Below the pieces are notes generated by a model. It saw only the letters and a program-made list of their open reading frames with translations. It did no database searches and was not told the DNA's origin. Made by a program: the position numbers and the translations under genes. From Bradyrhizobium murdochi (GTDB lineage: Bacteria; Pseudomonadota; Alphaproteobacteria; Rhizobiales; Xanthobacteraceae), in NCBI RefSeq assembly GCF_000472965.1, contig NZ_AXAU01000002.1:62001-126000 (forward strand): a stretch of DNA of 64,000 nt. The letters run 5' to 3'. Within the stretch, counting starts at the first letter, position 1. Every line of letters starts with the position of its first letter. Of this stretch, positions 55,057 through 64,000 are shown piece by piece.

Positions 55057-58000
55057 ATGGATTCATGGAGGAAGTTCAATGTTGCAGGTTTCTTTACGGC
55101 GGACATGATTGCGCACGTCCGCCCTCTCCTTTCTGGCGCCAGTTCCAAGACGCATTTGCGCGGATTGATGTTGGAGCTCCTTTACGACACAGAAGCTGGA
55201 AGAGGCCTTGAGCCGGAGTTTCGAACCATCCTTTTAGACCCCCAGGCCCAAGAGCATGACCGAGACCGGGCATATCAAAACATCGTAGCGATCTCGAAAA
55301 GTGGCCTGGTCAACGACTTCAACACACTGGTCACACAAGCAACGCGCGACTCGCTTGACATTGCATCGCAGATTCTCCGAGACGAGGGAATATCGCGTAT
55401 GGGGCAATCTCGCGCCCTCGCGTTCGTCAGAGCACTTGCGACGCTCTATCCCGAAAGCCGATTACGCGAGCACAAGTTAGGATCGAGATATTTCATCGGT
55501 CAGGTCATATTGACCTTCAGCCTCAATGACACACGATACCTGCTTGACGGCATCACAAGCAACCTCGCGTGCATATGTGGCAAAACCAAACCGCATCGTT
55601 GTACTTGCCGTAGAGGAAGCAGCAAGATTGCCGGCTACCTTCTTGATCATTACTTCGAGCTTATGATCGGCCCTCACGATCCACGTCAAATTAGGCGGTG
55701 GACTGAACGTCTTGTGTTTGAAAACCATAAAAACGGTGACCAAAGCAAATCTGTCGACGTGATGTCGCAGAACGCCGGCCTTCGCCGGGCAATCCAGATC
55801 TCGATGATAGGCGGATTATCCGATCCGGACCATATCCTCGACACTCGCGTCAATTTTTTTATGAGCTCAACCCATTCCGGATTGAGCTTTCGTGGAGGCG
55901 ATCATGACGCGCTCGTGGACCATGCGCTTGCCGTTGGAAATCAAGTGCTTTGGCAGCATCTGATCGTCTCTCACAGCCCTTACGATAGTTCAGCAAGAGG
56001 CCCCAATCCAACCAGAGCTCGAATGAGAGCTCAGGCACGTTCGTCACCCGACCTGTTGCGTATCTGGACCAAGGTCAATCGAGCTAATCGCGAGCTCATT
56101 CGAAGAAATCATGTCAGATTTGGGCGCTCGCGCAGGCATTACGAACGTATGGAGGCTGAGCGCAAAGCTGGCCTGCTCGCCAATTTTGAGGCTAACCGCG
56201 CCCTGATCGAGGCGGGACAACACTGGGGCTGGCTGATTGATTTAGCTCGCCGCTATCTTCACGGCGTACACGAGGATGATCTGGTTATAAACGACGAACA
56301 GCTCATCGAAACCGCCCTGCTTAACTGCTTTAGCTTCATTGCTCCCGAAATTCCCTCAATCGAGCTTATAGCAAAGCGAGGCAGCACCAACGTTTTAATG
56401 GTCCTTGAAGCAGCTTGCCTTGCGACCTTTCGTAAGACTGGAACGCTAGCAGGCATTCCCCTCGATATGCTTCGTGCCGTAAAAGCTGGAGGCATCGGAG
56501 GATCAGCATATCAGGAAGGCGAAGCTGCACGCTTCGAACTAAGCATTGACGGCTTGGTTTTCTCGTCCGACGCCGACAAGATCGAGTTCTTAGCTCGTCT
56601 TATCGAGCCTCAACTGACTCGCACGAGAGATACCGCTACCGCTGTCTACATGCTCGATCGCCATGAAACCTTCGCGAACGTGAAAGGCGCGCTCGCTATT
56701 GATTGGCTCACACGCTATCCGGCTATGCCCCGGCATTCGCGGGAAACATTATTCGGCATCGCCGCAACACACGCGGACAGAGCTCAGCTCAATGCTCTGA
56801 TAGAGACGCGCTGCAGCGATCCCGTAGACCCCTCCGATAGTGGTGTAATCCGCCGGAATTTCTGGCTGCTGCGCCATTTCTTTTTCATACTACCCACTTC
56901 CGACACAAGATGGGCAGAGTTCAGCGCCGATCCAAGAGCGATACTTGATATCGAGCATCATTCGGGCCGGCTTGGCCAGCATGACTCACAGGGTTGGCCG
57001 CAACTCAATGCGGAACAGGTTCATCACGTCCTAGACGCATTCGTTTCAGCGTGGCCGAAGGTACACTTGCCGAATACCTGGGGCACCGGCGATGCGCCCG
57101 GAGAAACCGCTTACAGATTTCTGACCGACGTAGTTTTCACCATCGGAAGAGACGATCCTTCGAACTCTATCCCGGTGTTTGATCGGATATTGTCAGACTC
57201 CAGGTTTTCTGACTTCTGGAACTCGGTTAAAAGCCAACGCGCAGAAGCGGTCAGGGAGCAAGCGCTATCCGGTTTTCGCGCTCCAACGCCAGCCGACGTC
57301 TCACAACTTCTCGACGACAGCAAGATTGCGTCCGTAGAGGACATGCGGGCTCTCCTGATCGAGCTTCTGGATGAATTTCAGCACCGGCTAAGGGGAGATG
57401 CAACAAATCCTGTCGAGGTGTTTTATTCAGGCGACAAGCGCATCAACGAAAATAAAGCGCGAGACCGGATCGTCGACAGGCTTCAAGATCTTTTCCGCGC
57501 GCTCAACTTTGGCGTTGTCGTCGAGCACCAGATGGCCAACGAGAAGCGCTGTGATTTCACAGCCTCGGCCGTAATCGACAAATCTCAAGTCATTCTCGTG
57601 ACCGAACTTAAGGGCCAATGGAATCCCGAACTCTACACTGCTGCCTCGGTTCAGCTGGCGGGGCGTTACAGCATATATCCGGGCGCTGCAAATCAGGGCG
57701 TGTACCTGGTCCTCTGGTTCGGCAGCGATGAAAAAATCGCGGGCCGGAAAGACCCCTCGATAACTTCCCCCGCCCTGCTGCGCGAGGAAATTATTGGGAG
57801 AATGCCCGCGGAGCTGGCCGGCAGAATAGACGTCTATGTGCTCGATGTATCGCGTGCGAAGACTGCCAAGCGCGCTAAGAAGAAAAAAGCAACGAAGAAA
57901 ATAACTCGCGCAAAGTCGGCAGCGGCCACAAAGACCCGCACTAAGGCCGCGAAGAAAGGTACAGCGAAGCCTTCTGCGCGCCGCGCGAAGAAGGCAATCT

Positions 58001-58170
58001 CCAAAGCTGTAAATAAAACGGCGGCTAAGAAGGGAACGAATACTGATGTCAAACGCACCAAGAAGATCGCCGTCAAGCGCTCAAAGACGAGCGTCGAGCG
58101 AGCGAAAAGAACTATCGTCAAACGAACGAAAGCTAGGAAGGTGAGCAAAACGAGAAAGTCGGGTCGCTAG
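55057..58170 (+). CDS. Nuclease-bearing 3' part of the same gene, with lysine-rich tail
   Basis: 1037 residues from ATG 55057, but the real protein is probably the continuation of the ATPase ORF, because eleven well-formed codons (SLAENDPFFRR) precede this ATG in frame. Residues 1-800 are helical repeats of sensor type with a CICGKTKPHRCTC zinc-finger-like cluster at about 172-184. At about 835-900 is a PD-(D/E)XK core: KARDRIVDRLQDLF, then CDF, then VTELKGQWN and a Gln. The last 90 residues are Lys/Ala/Arg-rich (KKKKATKKITRAK and repeats), like a histone H1 tail, and would bind nucleic acid. The ATPase-then-nuclease order is the reverse of Avs proteins. Likely anti-phage, unproven. Confidence 0.7.
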   Translation: MDSWRKFNVAGFFTADMIAHVRPLLSGASSKTHLRGLMLELLYDTEAGRGLEPEFRTILLDPQAQEHDRDRAYQNIVAISKSGLVNDFNTLVTQATRDSLDIASQILRDEGISRMGQSRALAFVRALATLYPESRLREHKLGSRYFIGQVILTFSLNDTRYLLDGITSNLACICGKTKPHRCTCRRGSSKIAGYLLDHYFELMIGPHDPRQIRRWTERLVFENHKNGDQSKSVDVMSQNAGLRRAIQISMIGGLSDPDHILDTRVNFFMSSTHSGLSFRGGDHDALVDHALAVGNQVLWQHLIVSHSPYDSSARGPNPTRARMRAQARSSPDLLRIWTKVNRANRELIRRNHVRFGRSRRHYERMEAERKAGLLANFEANRALIEAGQHWGWLIDLARRYLHGVHEDDLVINDEQLIETALLNCFSFIAPEIPSIELIAKRGSTNVLMVLEAACLATFRKTGTLAGIPLDMLRAVKAGGIGGSAYQEGEAARFELSIDGLVFSSDADKIEFLARLIEPQLTRTRDTATAVYMLDRHETFANVKGALAIDWLTRYPAMPRHSRETLFGIAATHADRAQLNALIETRCSDPVDPSDSGVIRRNFWLLRHFFFILPTSDTRWAEFSADPRAILDIEHHSGRLGQHDSQGWPQLNAEQVHHVLDAFVSAWPKVHLPNTWGTGDAPGETAYRFLTDVVFTIGRDDPSNSIPVFDRILSDSRFSDFWNSVKSQRAEAVREQALSGFRAPTPADVSQLLDDSKIASVEDMRALLIELLDEFQHRLRGDATNPVEVFYSGDKRINENKARDRIVDRLQDLFRALNFGVVVEHQMANEKRCDFTASAVIDKSQVILVTELKGQWNPELYTAASVQLAGRYSIYPGAANQGVYLVLWFGSDEKIAGRKDPSITSPALLREEIIGRMPAELAGRIDVYVLDVSRAKTAKRAKKKKATKKITRAKSAAATKTRTKAAKKGTAKPSARRAKKAISKAVNKTAAKKGTNTDVKRTKKIAVKRSKTSVERAKRTIVKRTKARKVSKTRKSGR

Positions 58171-58322
58171 CTGCGCGCTTTTACTCACAAGGGTCCGCTT
58201 TCGCGTAGTCATCTGCCTCGACATGTTCGCCTTAGCGAAAGCGGCCAAGGGTCTCCTAGCTCATTTCGGGACGATCGGGCCGGATCAGAGCGCATCGCGG
58301 GCAGCAAGGAGTGACAAAGCCC

Positions 58323-58403
58323 GCAGGATGGGTGGAGCGAAGCGATTCCCATCAATTGCGACGCAAAACAGTGATGGGTTTCGCTGCGCTCTACCCATCC
58401 TGC
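58323..58403. repeat. Palindromic intergenic repeat (REP-like)
   Basis: Two 32-bp arms, GCAGGATGGGT... (58323-58354) and its near-complement ending ACCCATCCTGC (58372-58403), separated by 17 bases. It lies between convergent genes and could stop transcription from both sides. I recall the motif as common between genes in Bradyrhizobium. Confidence 0.7.
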
Positions 58404-58408
58404 GAAAT

Positions 58409-59350
58409 CTACCCAATCGGCTTCAGCCCTGCCTCGATCGCCGCGCGCCGCGGCTCCAGGAACGGCGGCAGCGCCAGTTTTTCGCCCAGCGCTTCCATCG
58501 GCTCGTCGGTCGCAAAGCCCGGGCCGTCGGTGGCGATCTCGAACAGGATGCCGTTGGGCTCGCGGAAATAGAGGCTGCGGAAATAGAAGCGGTCGATCTC
58601 GCCGCTGTTGGGGACGCGGAGCTCGTTCAGCCGCTGCGTCCAGGCGTGGTACTGCGTCTCGTCGGGGGTACGGAACGCGACATGGTGCACACCGCCGGCG
58701 CCCTGGCGGGCGATTGGCGAGGCCTTGTCTTCGAGCACATGCAGCTCCGCGGCGGGGCCGCCCTCGCCCATCGCGAAGACATGAATCTCCGCGCCGTGGG
58801 CGGCATACTCGCGCACGCGGCGCATGTTCATGACCTCGGTCAGCACGAAGGCGATGCGCGACAATTCCTGCACGGTCAGCACGATCGGACCGAGACCGCG
58901 GATCTGGTGCTCGACCGGCACCGGGCTGCGCTCCCATGGCGAGGCCGGGCCCACGCCGCCATCGTCGACCAGCACCAGCCGCTGCCCCTCGCCGTCCTCG
59001 AACGGCAAGGTCAGCCGGCCGTCGACTTCGATGATATCGCGGGTCGCTGCGCCCGCCTTCTTGAGGCGATCCCGCCAGTAGCCGAGGGTCTTCTCGCCGG
59101 CGATGCGCAGCCCGGTGCGCGAGATCGAGTTGGTTCCGCGCCGCTCGGGCGCGGCGGGAAAATCGAAGAAGGTGAGATCGGTGCCGGGATTGGCTTTACC
59201 GTCCGCATAGAACAGGTGATAGGCGCTGACGTCGTCCTGGTTGACGGTTTTCTTGACCAGCCGCATGCCGAGCAGGCCGGTGTAAAACGCCAAATTCTCC
59301 CGCGGCTTCGCCGAGATCGCGGTCAGGTGATGAATTCCGCCTAGCTGCAT
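58409..59350 (-). CDS. Ring-cleaving dioxygenase of the glyoxalase superfamily
   Basis: 313 residues from ATG 59350. Two vicinal-oxygen-chelate domains: residues 1-150 ([20 protein letters not shown]) and 150-313 ([38 protein letters not shown]). Metal ligands are the His of IHHLT, His of VHHVA and Glu of LFEIA. Resembles the MhqO/PcpA-type hydroquinone dioxygenases. Divergent from the nucleotidase gene. Substrate unknown. Confidence 0.85.
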   Translation of the reverse strand: MQLGGIHHLTAISAKPRENLAFYTGLLGMRLVKKTVNQDDVSAYHLFYADGKANPGTDLTFFDFPAAPERRGTNSISRTGLRIAGEKTLGYWRDRLKKAGAATRDIIEVDGRLTLPFEDGEGQRLVLVDDGGVGPASPWERSPVPVEHQIRGLGPIVLTVQELSRIAFVLTEVMNMRRVREYAAHGAEIHVFAMGEGGPAAELHVLEDKASPIARQGAGGVHHVAFRTPDETQYHAWTQRLNELRVPNSGEIDRFYFRSLYFREPNGILFEIATDGPGFATDEPMEALGEKLALPPFLEPRRAAIEAGLKPIG

Positions 59351-59438
59351 TGCGTTATCCTTGTAGTCACTTCGGTGGGCGGGACAGTTTGGCCTCTTGC
59401 TGGATCATGTAGGATGTGGCCACCGTCATTGCGAGCTG

Positions 59439-59464
59439 ACGGGGCGCGCGAATGCGCGCCCCGT
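59439..59464 (+). promoter_or_regulatory. GC hairpin in the leader of the nucleotidase gene
   Basis: ACGGGGCGCGC, loop GAAT, GCGCGCCCCGT: an 11-bp perfect stem followed by TTTG, 44 bp before the gene start. It could be an attenuator or a REP-type remnant. Confidence 0.45.
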
Positions 59465-59508
59465 TTGCAGTAATGACGTACATAACAACAAGCTACTTGA
59501 TCAGTGCC

Positions 59509-61173
59509 ATGAATTCGCTTCTCCGTCCCATCCTTGCATTGTTGATCTTGTTTGCGCCTGCGACGCCATCAGGCGCGCAAACCACCGCGCCGGTGGACCT
59601 GCGCATCCTCGCGATCAACGATTTTCACGGCTACCTCCGTCCGCCGCCGGGCGGAATCACGATCGCCGATCCCGAAGATAAGACGAAGAAGATCACCGTC
59701 GCCGCCGGCGGCGCCGAGCATATGGCGACGCTGGTGCGCCAGCTTCGCGACGGGCACAAGAACTCGATCTTCGTCGCGGCCGGCGACTTGATCGGCGCCA
59801 GCCCATTCCTGTCGGCGATGTTCCATGATGAGCCGACGATCGAAGCGCTGTCGATGATGGGGCTAGCGCTTTCCTCCGTCGGCAATCATGAGTTCGACGA
59901 GGGCAAGGACGAACTCTTGCGCATGCAAAATGGCGGCTGCCATCCGGTCGACAAATGCCAGGGGCCGCACCCGTTTACCGGCGCGAAATTCCGCTATCTC
60001 GCTGCCAGCACGATCGAGAAGAGCAGCGGCAAGACGGTGTTTCCTCCATACGAAATCCGCGCGTTCGACGGCATCCCGGTCGCCTTCATCGGCCTGACCT
60101 TGAAGGGCACCCCTAGCCTCGTTGCACCTGTCGGCGTTGCCGATCTCGAATTCCGCGACGAGGCTGATACGGTGAACGCGCTGATCCCGGAACTGAAGGC
60201 GCGCGGCGCCGAGGCGATCGTCGTCCTGATCCACGAAGGCGGATTGCCGACCGGCGATTACGACGAATGCCCTGGCATTTCGGGGCCGATCGTCGATATC
60301 GTGAAAAAATTCGACAAGGCGGTGGATGTCGTGGTCTCCGGCCATACTCATCGCGCCTATGTCTGCGAGATCGATGGACGGCTCGTTACCTCCGGCGACA
60401 AATACGGCACGCTCGTCACTGCGATCGATCTCAAGCTCGATCCCGTCACGCGCGACGTCATCAGCGCCAAGGCCGACAACACCATCGTCCGCACCGCAAC
60501 GCTGGCGAAGGACGCCCAGCAGACCGCGCTGATCGAATCCTATGACCGGCTGGCCGCGCCGATCGCCAACCGCCCGGCGGGTTCGGTGACCGCAACGCTG
60601 TCGCGCGCGCCCAATGCCGCCGGCGAGAGCCCGCTCGGCGACATCATCGCCGATGCGCAACTCGCCGCGACCAGCAGCGAGACGAAAGGCGGCGCGCTCA
60701 TCGCGTTCACCAATCCCGGCGGCGTGCGCGCCGACGTAACGCGGAAGGAAGATGGCGCGGTGACCTATGGCGACCTGTTCGCCAGCCAGCCGTTCCGCAA
60801 TCAACTGGTGACGCTGACGCTCACGGGCAAGCAGATCAAGGACATGCTGGAGCAGCAATGGCTCGATCCGAAGCGGCCGCGGATCCTGCAGGTGTCGAAG
60901 GGATTTGCCTATGCGTGGGACGCCACAAGGCCTGACGGCGAGCGCGTGCTGCCGGAGCGGATGCTGCTGAACGGGCAACCGATCGATCCAGCCGCGAGCT
61001 ATCGCGTCACCGTCAACAATTTCCTTTTCGTCGGCGGCGACGGTTTCACCGTGCTCACACAAGGAACCGCACCGCAGGTCGGCATCTACGACGTCGACGC
61101 GCTGCACGCCTATTTTGCTGCAAACAGCCCGGTCAGCCCGACCGCCGCCGATCGCATCACCAGGATAAATTAG
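59509..61173 (+). CDS. Secreted bifunctional 2',3'-cyclic-nucleotide / 5'-nucleotidase
   Basis: 554 residues; ATG 59509 gives a clean signal peptide (residues 1-24, ending SGAQ), although no ribosome site is clear and 59473 is an alternative. Metallophosphatase motifs are all canonical: NDFHG, AAGDLIGASP, GNHEFDEG, LIHEGG and SGHTHRAYV. The C-terminal substrate domain (GGVRADVTRKEDGAVTYGDL, VTVNNFLFVGGDGF) is complete. Acts in the periplasm to free phosphate and nucleosides. It contrasts with the altered metal ligands in the RTX protein. Confidence 0.92.
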   Translation: MNSLLRPILALLILFAPATPSGAQTTAPVDLRILAINDFHGYLRPPPGGITIADPEDKTKKITVAAGGAEHMATLVRQLRDGHKNSIFVAAGDLIGASPFLSAMFHDEPTIEALSMMGLALSSVGNHEFDEGKDELLRMQNGGCHPVDKCQGPHPFTGAKFRYLAASTIEKSSGKTVFPPYEIRAFDGIPVAFIGLTLKGTPSLVAPVGVADLEFRDEADTVNALIPELKARGAEAIVVLIHEGGLPTGDYDECPGISGPIVDIVKKFDKAVDVVVSGHTHRAYVCEIDGRLVTSGDKYGTLVTAIDLKLDPVTRDVISAKADNTIVRTATLAKDAQQTALIESYDRLAAPIANRPAGSVTATLSRAPNAAGESPLGDIIADAQLAATSSETKGGALIAFTNPGGVRADVTRKEDGAVTYGDLFASQPFRNQLVTLTLTGKQIKDMLEQQWLDPKRPRILQVSKGFAYAWDATRPDGERVLPERMLLNGQPIDPAASYRVTVNNFLFVGGDGFTVLTQGTAPQVGIYDVDALHAYFAANSPVSPTAADRITRIN

Positions 61174-61206
61174 CTGCGACGCGAAGGCCCGTTCCCTGGG
61201 TGCTGC

Positions 61207-61270
61207 GCAGCGCCAACAGCGCGTTTACGCGCGTCTTTGACGCGCTATGCCTTCGCGGGTGGTGCGCTGC
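61207..61270. repeat. Nested inverted repeats in a gene-free stretch
   Basis: GCAGCGC (61207-61213) pairs with GCGCTGC (61264-61270) and inside it AGCGCGT (61218-61224) with ACGCGCT (61240-61246). More palindromic GC-rich sequence (GGATCC region about 61300-61360) follows. The 325 bases between the nucleotidase and deacetylase-like genes carry no gene and look like Bradyrhizobium intergenic repeats. Confidence 0.5.
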
Positions 61271-61498
61271 CGATCCGGGGGTCCATGCGCTGCTGCCGTG
61301 GATCCCGGCTCTGCGGCGCATCGTCACCGGACGATGCTTCGCATCGCCGGGGAGACGCCGCGCCGCGTCAGGGACACAGAAACTGCAAGAAAAGCCATCA
61401 TCGTCTTGGGCAATGCCCCGGGCCTTTCCGAGCGGCCTCTAACCACCTAGATTAGCCCCTTCCTTACCGGCGCGTTCCTTATACGCCAGGATTTTTGC

Positions 61499-62425
61499 AT
61501 GACGCTGCTTCTGACACATACCGCCTGTCTCGACCATGTCACGCCTCCGGGGCACCCCGAGCGTCCCGACCGGCTGCGCGCGGTCGCCGAGGTGCTGGGG
61601 GAAGAGCGTTTCAAGCCGCTCTCACGTGGCGACGCACCGGAAGGCGATCTGGATTCCGTCACGCTGTGCCATGGCGAACATTATATCGGCGAACTCCGCC
61701 ACATCGCCCCTCAGAGCGGGATGATCTATATCGATGGCGACACCTCGATGTCGCCGGGCACCTGGGAAGCGGTGATGCGCGGCGTCGGCGGCGCGGTGGC
61801 TGCAACGGATGCGGTGATGTCCGGAACCCACCAGAACGCCTTCGTGGCGGTGCGCCCGCCCGGCCATCATGCCGAGGTCTCGAAGCCGATGGGCTTCTGC
61901 TTCTTCGACAATGTCGCCATCGCCGCACGTCACGCCCAGCGCAAATACGGCATTGGCCACGCCGCGATCGTCGATTTCGACGTCCATCACGGCAACGGCA
62001 CGCAGGACATCTTCTGGCATGATCCGACCGTGATGTATTGCTCGACGCACCAGATGCCGCTGTTTCCCGGCACCGGCGCCAGCGGCGAGCGCGGCGAGCA
62101 TGACACCATCGTCAATGCCCCGCTGGCTTCCGAGGACGGCAGCGCAAAATTCCGCGCTGCGTTCGAAAACCTGATCCTGCCGCAACTACAGAAGTTCTCG
62201 CCGGAACTGATCATCATCTCCGCCGGCTTCGACGCGCACTACCGCGACCCGCTGGCCTCGATCAACCTGAAGGCGGACGATTTCGGCTGGGTCACCCGCA
62301 AGCTGATGGATGTGGCGGACCATAGCGCCGGCGGGCGGGTTGTCTCGGTGCTGGAGGGCGGCTACGACCTGCAGGGGCTGAAAGAGTCGGTGGCGGCGCA
62401 TGTCACCGCGCTGATGGGCGCGTAA
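61499..62425 (+). CDS. Histone-deacetylase-family zinc amidohydrolase
   Basis: 308 residues, usual for the AcuC/HDAC-like family. Catalytic motifs [19 protein letters not shown] (zinc Asp and His) and SAGFDAH are intact, and the opening [11 protein letters not shown] is typical. Bacterial members remove acetyl groups from polyamines or proteins. It lies before xseB as in other rhizobial genomes. Confidence 0.93.
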   Translation: MTLLLTHTACLDHVTPPGHPERPDRLRAVAEVLGEERFKPLSRGDAPEGDLDSVTLCHGEHYIGELRHIAPQSGMIYIDGDTSMSPGTWEAVMRGVGGAVAATDAVMSGTHQNAFVAVRPPGHHAEVSKPMGFCFFDNVAIAARHAQRKYGIGHAAIVDFDVHHGNGTQDIFWHDPTVMYCSTHQMPLFPGTGASGERGEHDTIVNAPLASEDGSAKFRAAFENLILPQLQKFSPELIIISAGFDAHYRDPLASINLKADDFGWVTRKLMDVADHSAGGRVVSVLEGGYDLQGLKESVAAHVTALMGA

Positions 62426-62554
62426 ATCCCCGCCACAATAGGCCCTCAAAAGCCCTTGTTTCGACGCGTTTTCTTCACGCGAACCGGTACCCACGTCGCT
62501 TGAAACGCTATAGTTTGATTCCGCGCCTCAATGGTGCGCATTCGGGAACTAGAT

Positions 62555-62806
62555 ATGGCCGAAAATAACCAGATGGACGTCAAAAAACTCTCCTTCGAGC
62601 GGGCGATCGAGGAGCTTGAATCGATCGTGAAACGGCTCGAGGACGGCAAGGTGCCGCTGGAGGAATCGGTCGCGATCTACGAACGTGGCGAGGCGCTCAA
62701 GCGCCGCTGCGAAGAATTGCTGCGGCAGGCGGAGGCCCGCGTCGACAAGATCACGACCGATGCGAACGGCCAGGTCACGGGGACCGAGCCGCTCGACGTG
62801 CAGTAA
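62555..62806 (+). CDS. xseB: Exodeoxyribonuclease VII small subunit
   Basis: 83 residues from ATG 62555 (MAENNQMDV). The family signature LSFERAIEELESIVKRLEDG then VPLEESVAIYERGEALKRRC is clear. Small helical subunit of the XseA-XseB single-strand exonuclease. The large subunit is elsewhere, as is usual. Confidence 0.95.
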   Translation: MAENNQMDVKKLSFERAIEELESIVKRLEDGKVPLEESVAIYERGEALKRRCEELLRQAEARVDKITTDANGQVTGTEPLDVQ

Positions 62807-62861
62807 ACCTGCCGTCTGGCCTTTCGGGGTTCGCGCAACAATCGGGAATATTAGGCGAATT

Positions 62862-62886
62862 CCGCCCTCCCGGCCGTGGGAGGCGG
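62862..62886 (+). terminator. Possible hairpin terminator after xseB
   Basis: CCGCCCTCCC pairs with GGGAGGCGG around a GGCCGT-type loop. No U-tract follows. It lies between xseB and the hydrolase gene. Confidence 0.35.
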
Positions 62887-62953
62887 ACCAGCCGAATTAG
62901 TTCTTTGCCCCCCGCACAGCCTGATATAGTCCGCCGACATCTGGGGACAGTAC

Positions 62954-64000
62954 GTGCGCGTCGAGCACCGCCATATCATCTATATTCAGGGCTACGATCC
63001 GCGCGGGCTGGCGCAATATTACCGCATGTTCCGGACCGAGCTGCGCAAGTTCGGCCGGCTTTATCAGTTCCAGGCCACCATCAGCCGGCCAAAGGTGGTG
63101 TCCGACGACGAGATCGCGTCCTGGACTATCGATACGACAGCCTCCGACTGGCAGACACGCACGTCCTACGACTTCCTTCGGTTCGAGGACTTCATCCAGC
63201 AAGACCTGGCGTCGCCGATCTGGCGCACGGTGTTCAGCGCGGTCTGGATCTACTGGCGTCTCCTCTTCGCCGGCACCATCGCCCGCTTCGGCAAGGCGAA
63301 CTGGCGTTTTGCGACTTTCATCACCTATCCGCACCTGGTGCTGTTGCTGGAAGCCGCGTGTGCCGCGGCCATCGCCTTCGTGTTCGAGAAAGGCCTGAAC
63401 GCCATCGGCATTCCCGACGCATTCAGCATCGCTACCGCCGCCGCCATCTTCGTGGCGCTGCTCGGGGCCGTGCTGAAATACACGGAGAATGCCACTTACG
63501 TGCTTTATCTCCTGTGCGACACGATCTGGACCTGGGAGTTCTCGCACCGCGAGCGCCCGGAATGGGACCAGCGCATCGATCGCTTTGCGCAGCATCTGGT
63601 CAATGTCGCCAAGAGCACCGACGCCGACGAGATCGTCATCGTCGGCCATAGTTCCGGGTCGTTCCTGTCGACGGAAATGCTGGCGCGTGCGCTCAAGCTC
63701 GATCCCGCGCTCGGCCGTCACGGGCCGCGGATCATGCTGCTGACGATCGGCGGCAATTTCCCGATCGTCGGCTATCACGCCGTATCGAAAGAATTTCGCG
63801 AGCATCTGCGGATGCTGGCAGTCGAGCCGTCGATCGACTGGATCGACTGTCAGGCCCGCAAGGACGTGATGAATTTCTACCAGTTCGATCCGATCACGAG
63901 CCACGGCATCGACGTCGGGTCGGCGCGGCGCAACCCGAAGATCGTGCCGGTTCGCTTCCGTGACATCATCCGGCCCGAGCACTACAAGAAATTCCGCTGG
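62954..64000 (+). CDS. Membrane-associated alpha/beta hydrolase (partial)
   Basis: 349 residues visible, running off the right edge. GTG 62954 has GGGGA seven bases upstream. Begins VEHRHIIYIQGYDPRG; two membrane segments at about residues 135-190; the nucleophile elbow GHSSGSFLS lies near 234-242. A large lipase-like hydrolase of unknown substrate. Frames in other phases over the same stretch are shadows. Confidence 0.8.
   Translation, partial: MRVEHRHIIYIQGYDPRGLAQYYRMFRTELRKFGRLYQFQATISRPKVVSDDEIASWTIDTTASDWQTRTSYDFLRFEDFIQQDLASPIWRTVFSAVWIYWRLLFAGTIARFGKANWRFATFITYPHLVLLLEAACAAAIAFVFEKGLNAIGIPDAFSIATAAAIFVALLGAVLKYTENATYVLYLLCDTIWTWEFSHRERPEWDQRIDRFAQHLVNVAKSTDADEIVIVGHSSGSFLSTEMLARALKLDPALGRHGPRIMLLTIGGNFPIVGYHAVSKEFREHLRMLAVEPSIDWIDCQARKDVMNFYQFDPITSHGIDVGSARRNPKIVPVRFRDIIRPEHYKKFRW

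Noticed and set aside
62897..63982. 361-codon minus-strand frame at the right edge
   Set aside because: Opposite the alpha/beta hydrolase with its GHSSG motif; shadow.

Overview
The window looks like a Bradyrhizobium (rhizobial alphaproteobacterium) chromosome: it is GC-rich, uses many GTG starts, carries a rhizobial (Rhc) type III secretion system (T3SS) with a split secretin, has four sites resembling tts boxes (binding sites of the rhizobial regulator TtsI), and ends in ordinary rhizobial core genes with interspersed palindromic repeats. Genus is an inference from gene content. All function calls rest on reading motifs by eye, with no database search.

Left part (1-28 kb) is a T3SS island. 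A plus-strand operon (11989-20513) encodes NolB/SctI, RhcJ, NolU, NolV, RhcN, SctO, RhcQ, RhcR, RhcS, RhcT and RhcU. A minus-strand set (10771 down to 5367) encodes small glycine-rich secreted-type proteins, SctD, an SctX/SctY-like pair, SctV and a TPR lipoprotein. RhcC1 (first secretin half) lies between them. Farther right, a minus-strand block holds the RhcC2 secretin, a CpaD-like lipoprotein, a TtsI-like response regulator and a hybrid histidine kinase. At the left edge lie two likely secreted substrates: a NopE-like protein with a GD-PH self-cleavage motif, and a 1063-residue protein ending in a DNA/RNA nuclease domain followed by a YezG-like immunity gene. Each substrate gene is preceded by a tts-box-like site.

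Middle part (28.5-41.2 kb) is a type I secretion locus: a 3152-residue RTX protein joining an extracellular DNase domain to a 5'-nucleotidase-like domain, then a hairpin, then the ABC exporter and the HlyD-type adaptor. Next come the decayed end of a non-ribosomal peptide synthetase (41.3-43.7 kb) and a coupled MATE exporter.

At 45.2-47.5 kb is an integration scar: the 3' half of a tRNA-Lys gene, an AlpA-like gene, a tyrosine-recombinase-like integrase broken by one stop codon, and an intact tRNA-Gln. To the right are mostly core genes (acyl-CoA dehydrogenase, M15 peptidase, ring-cleaving dioxygenase, 5'-nucleotidase, histone-deacetylase-like enzyme, xseB, an alpha/beta hydrolase). They are interrupted by one large defence-type gene (53904-58170), a STAND/NACHT-like ATPase plus PD-(D/E)XK nuclease with a lysine-rich tail, split by one extra A. 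A strongly folded, repeat-like intergenic element and a sigma-54 promoter lie just before it.
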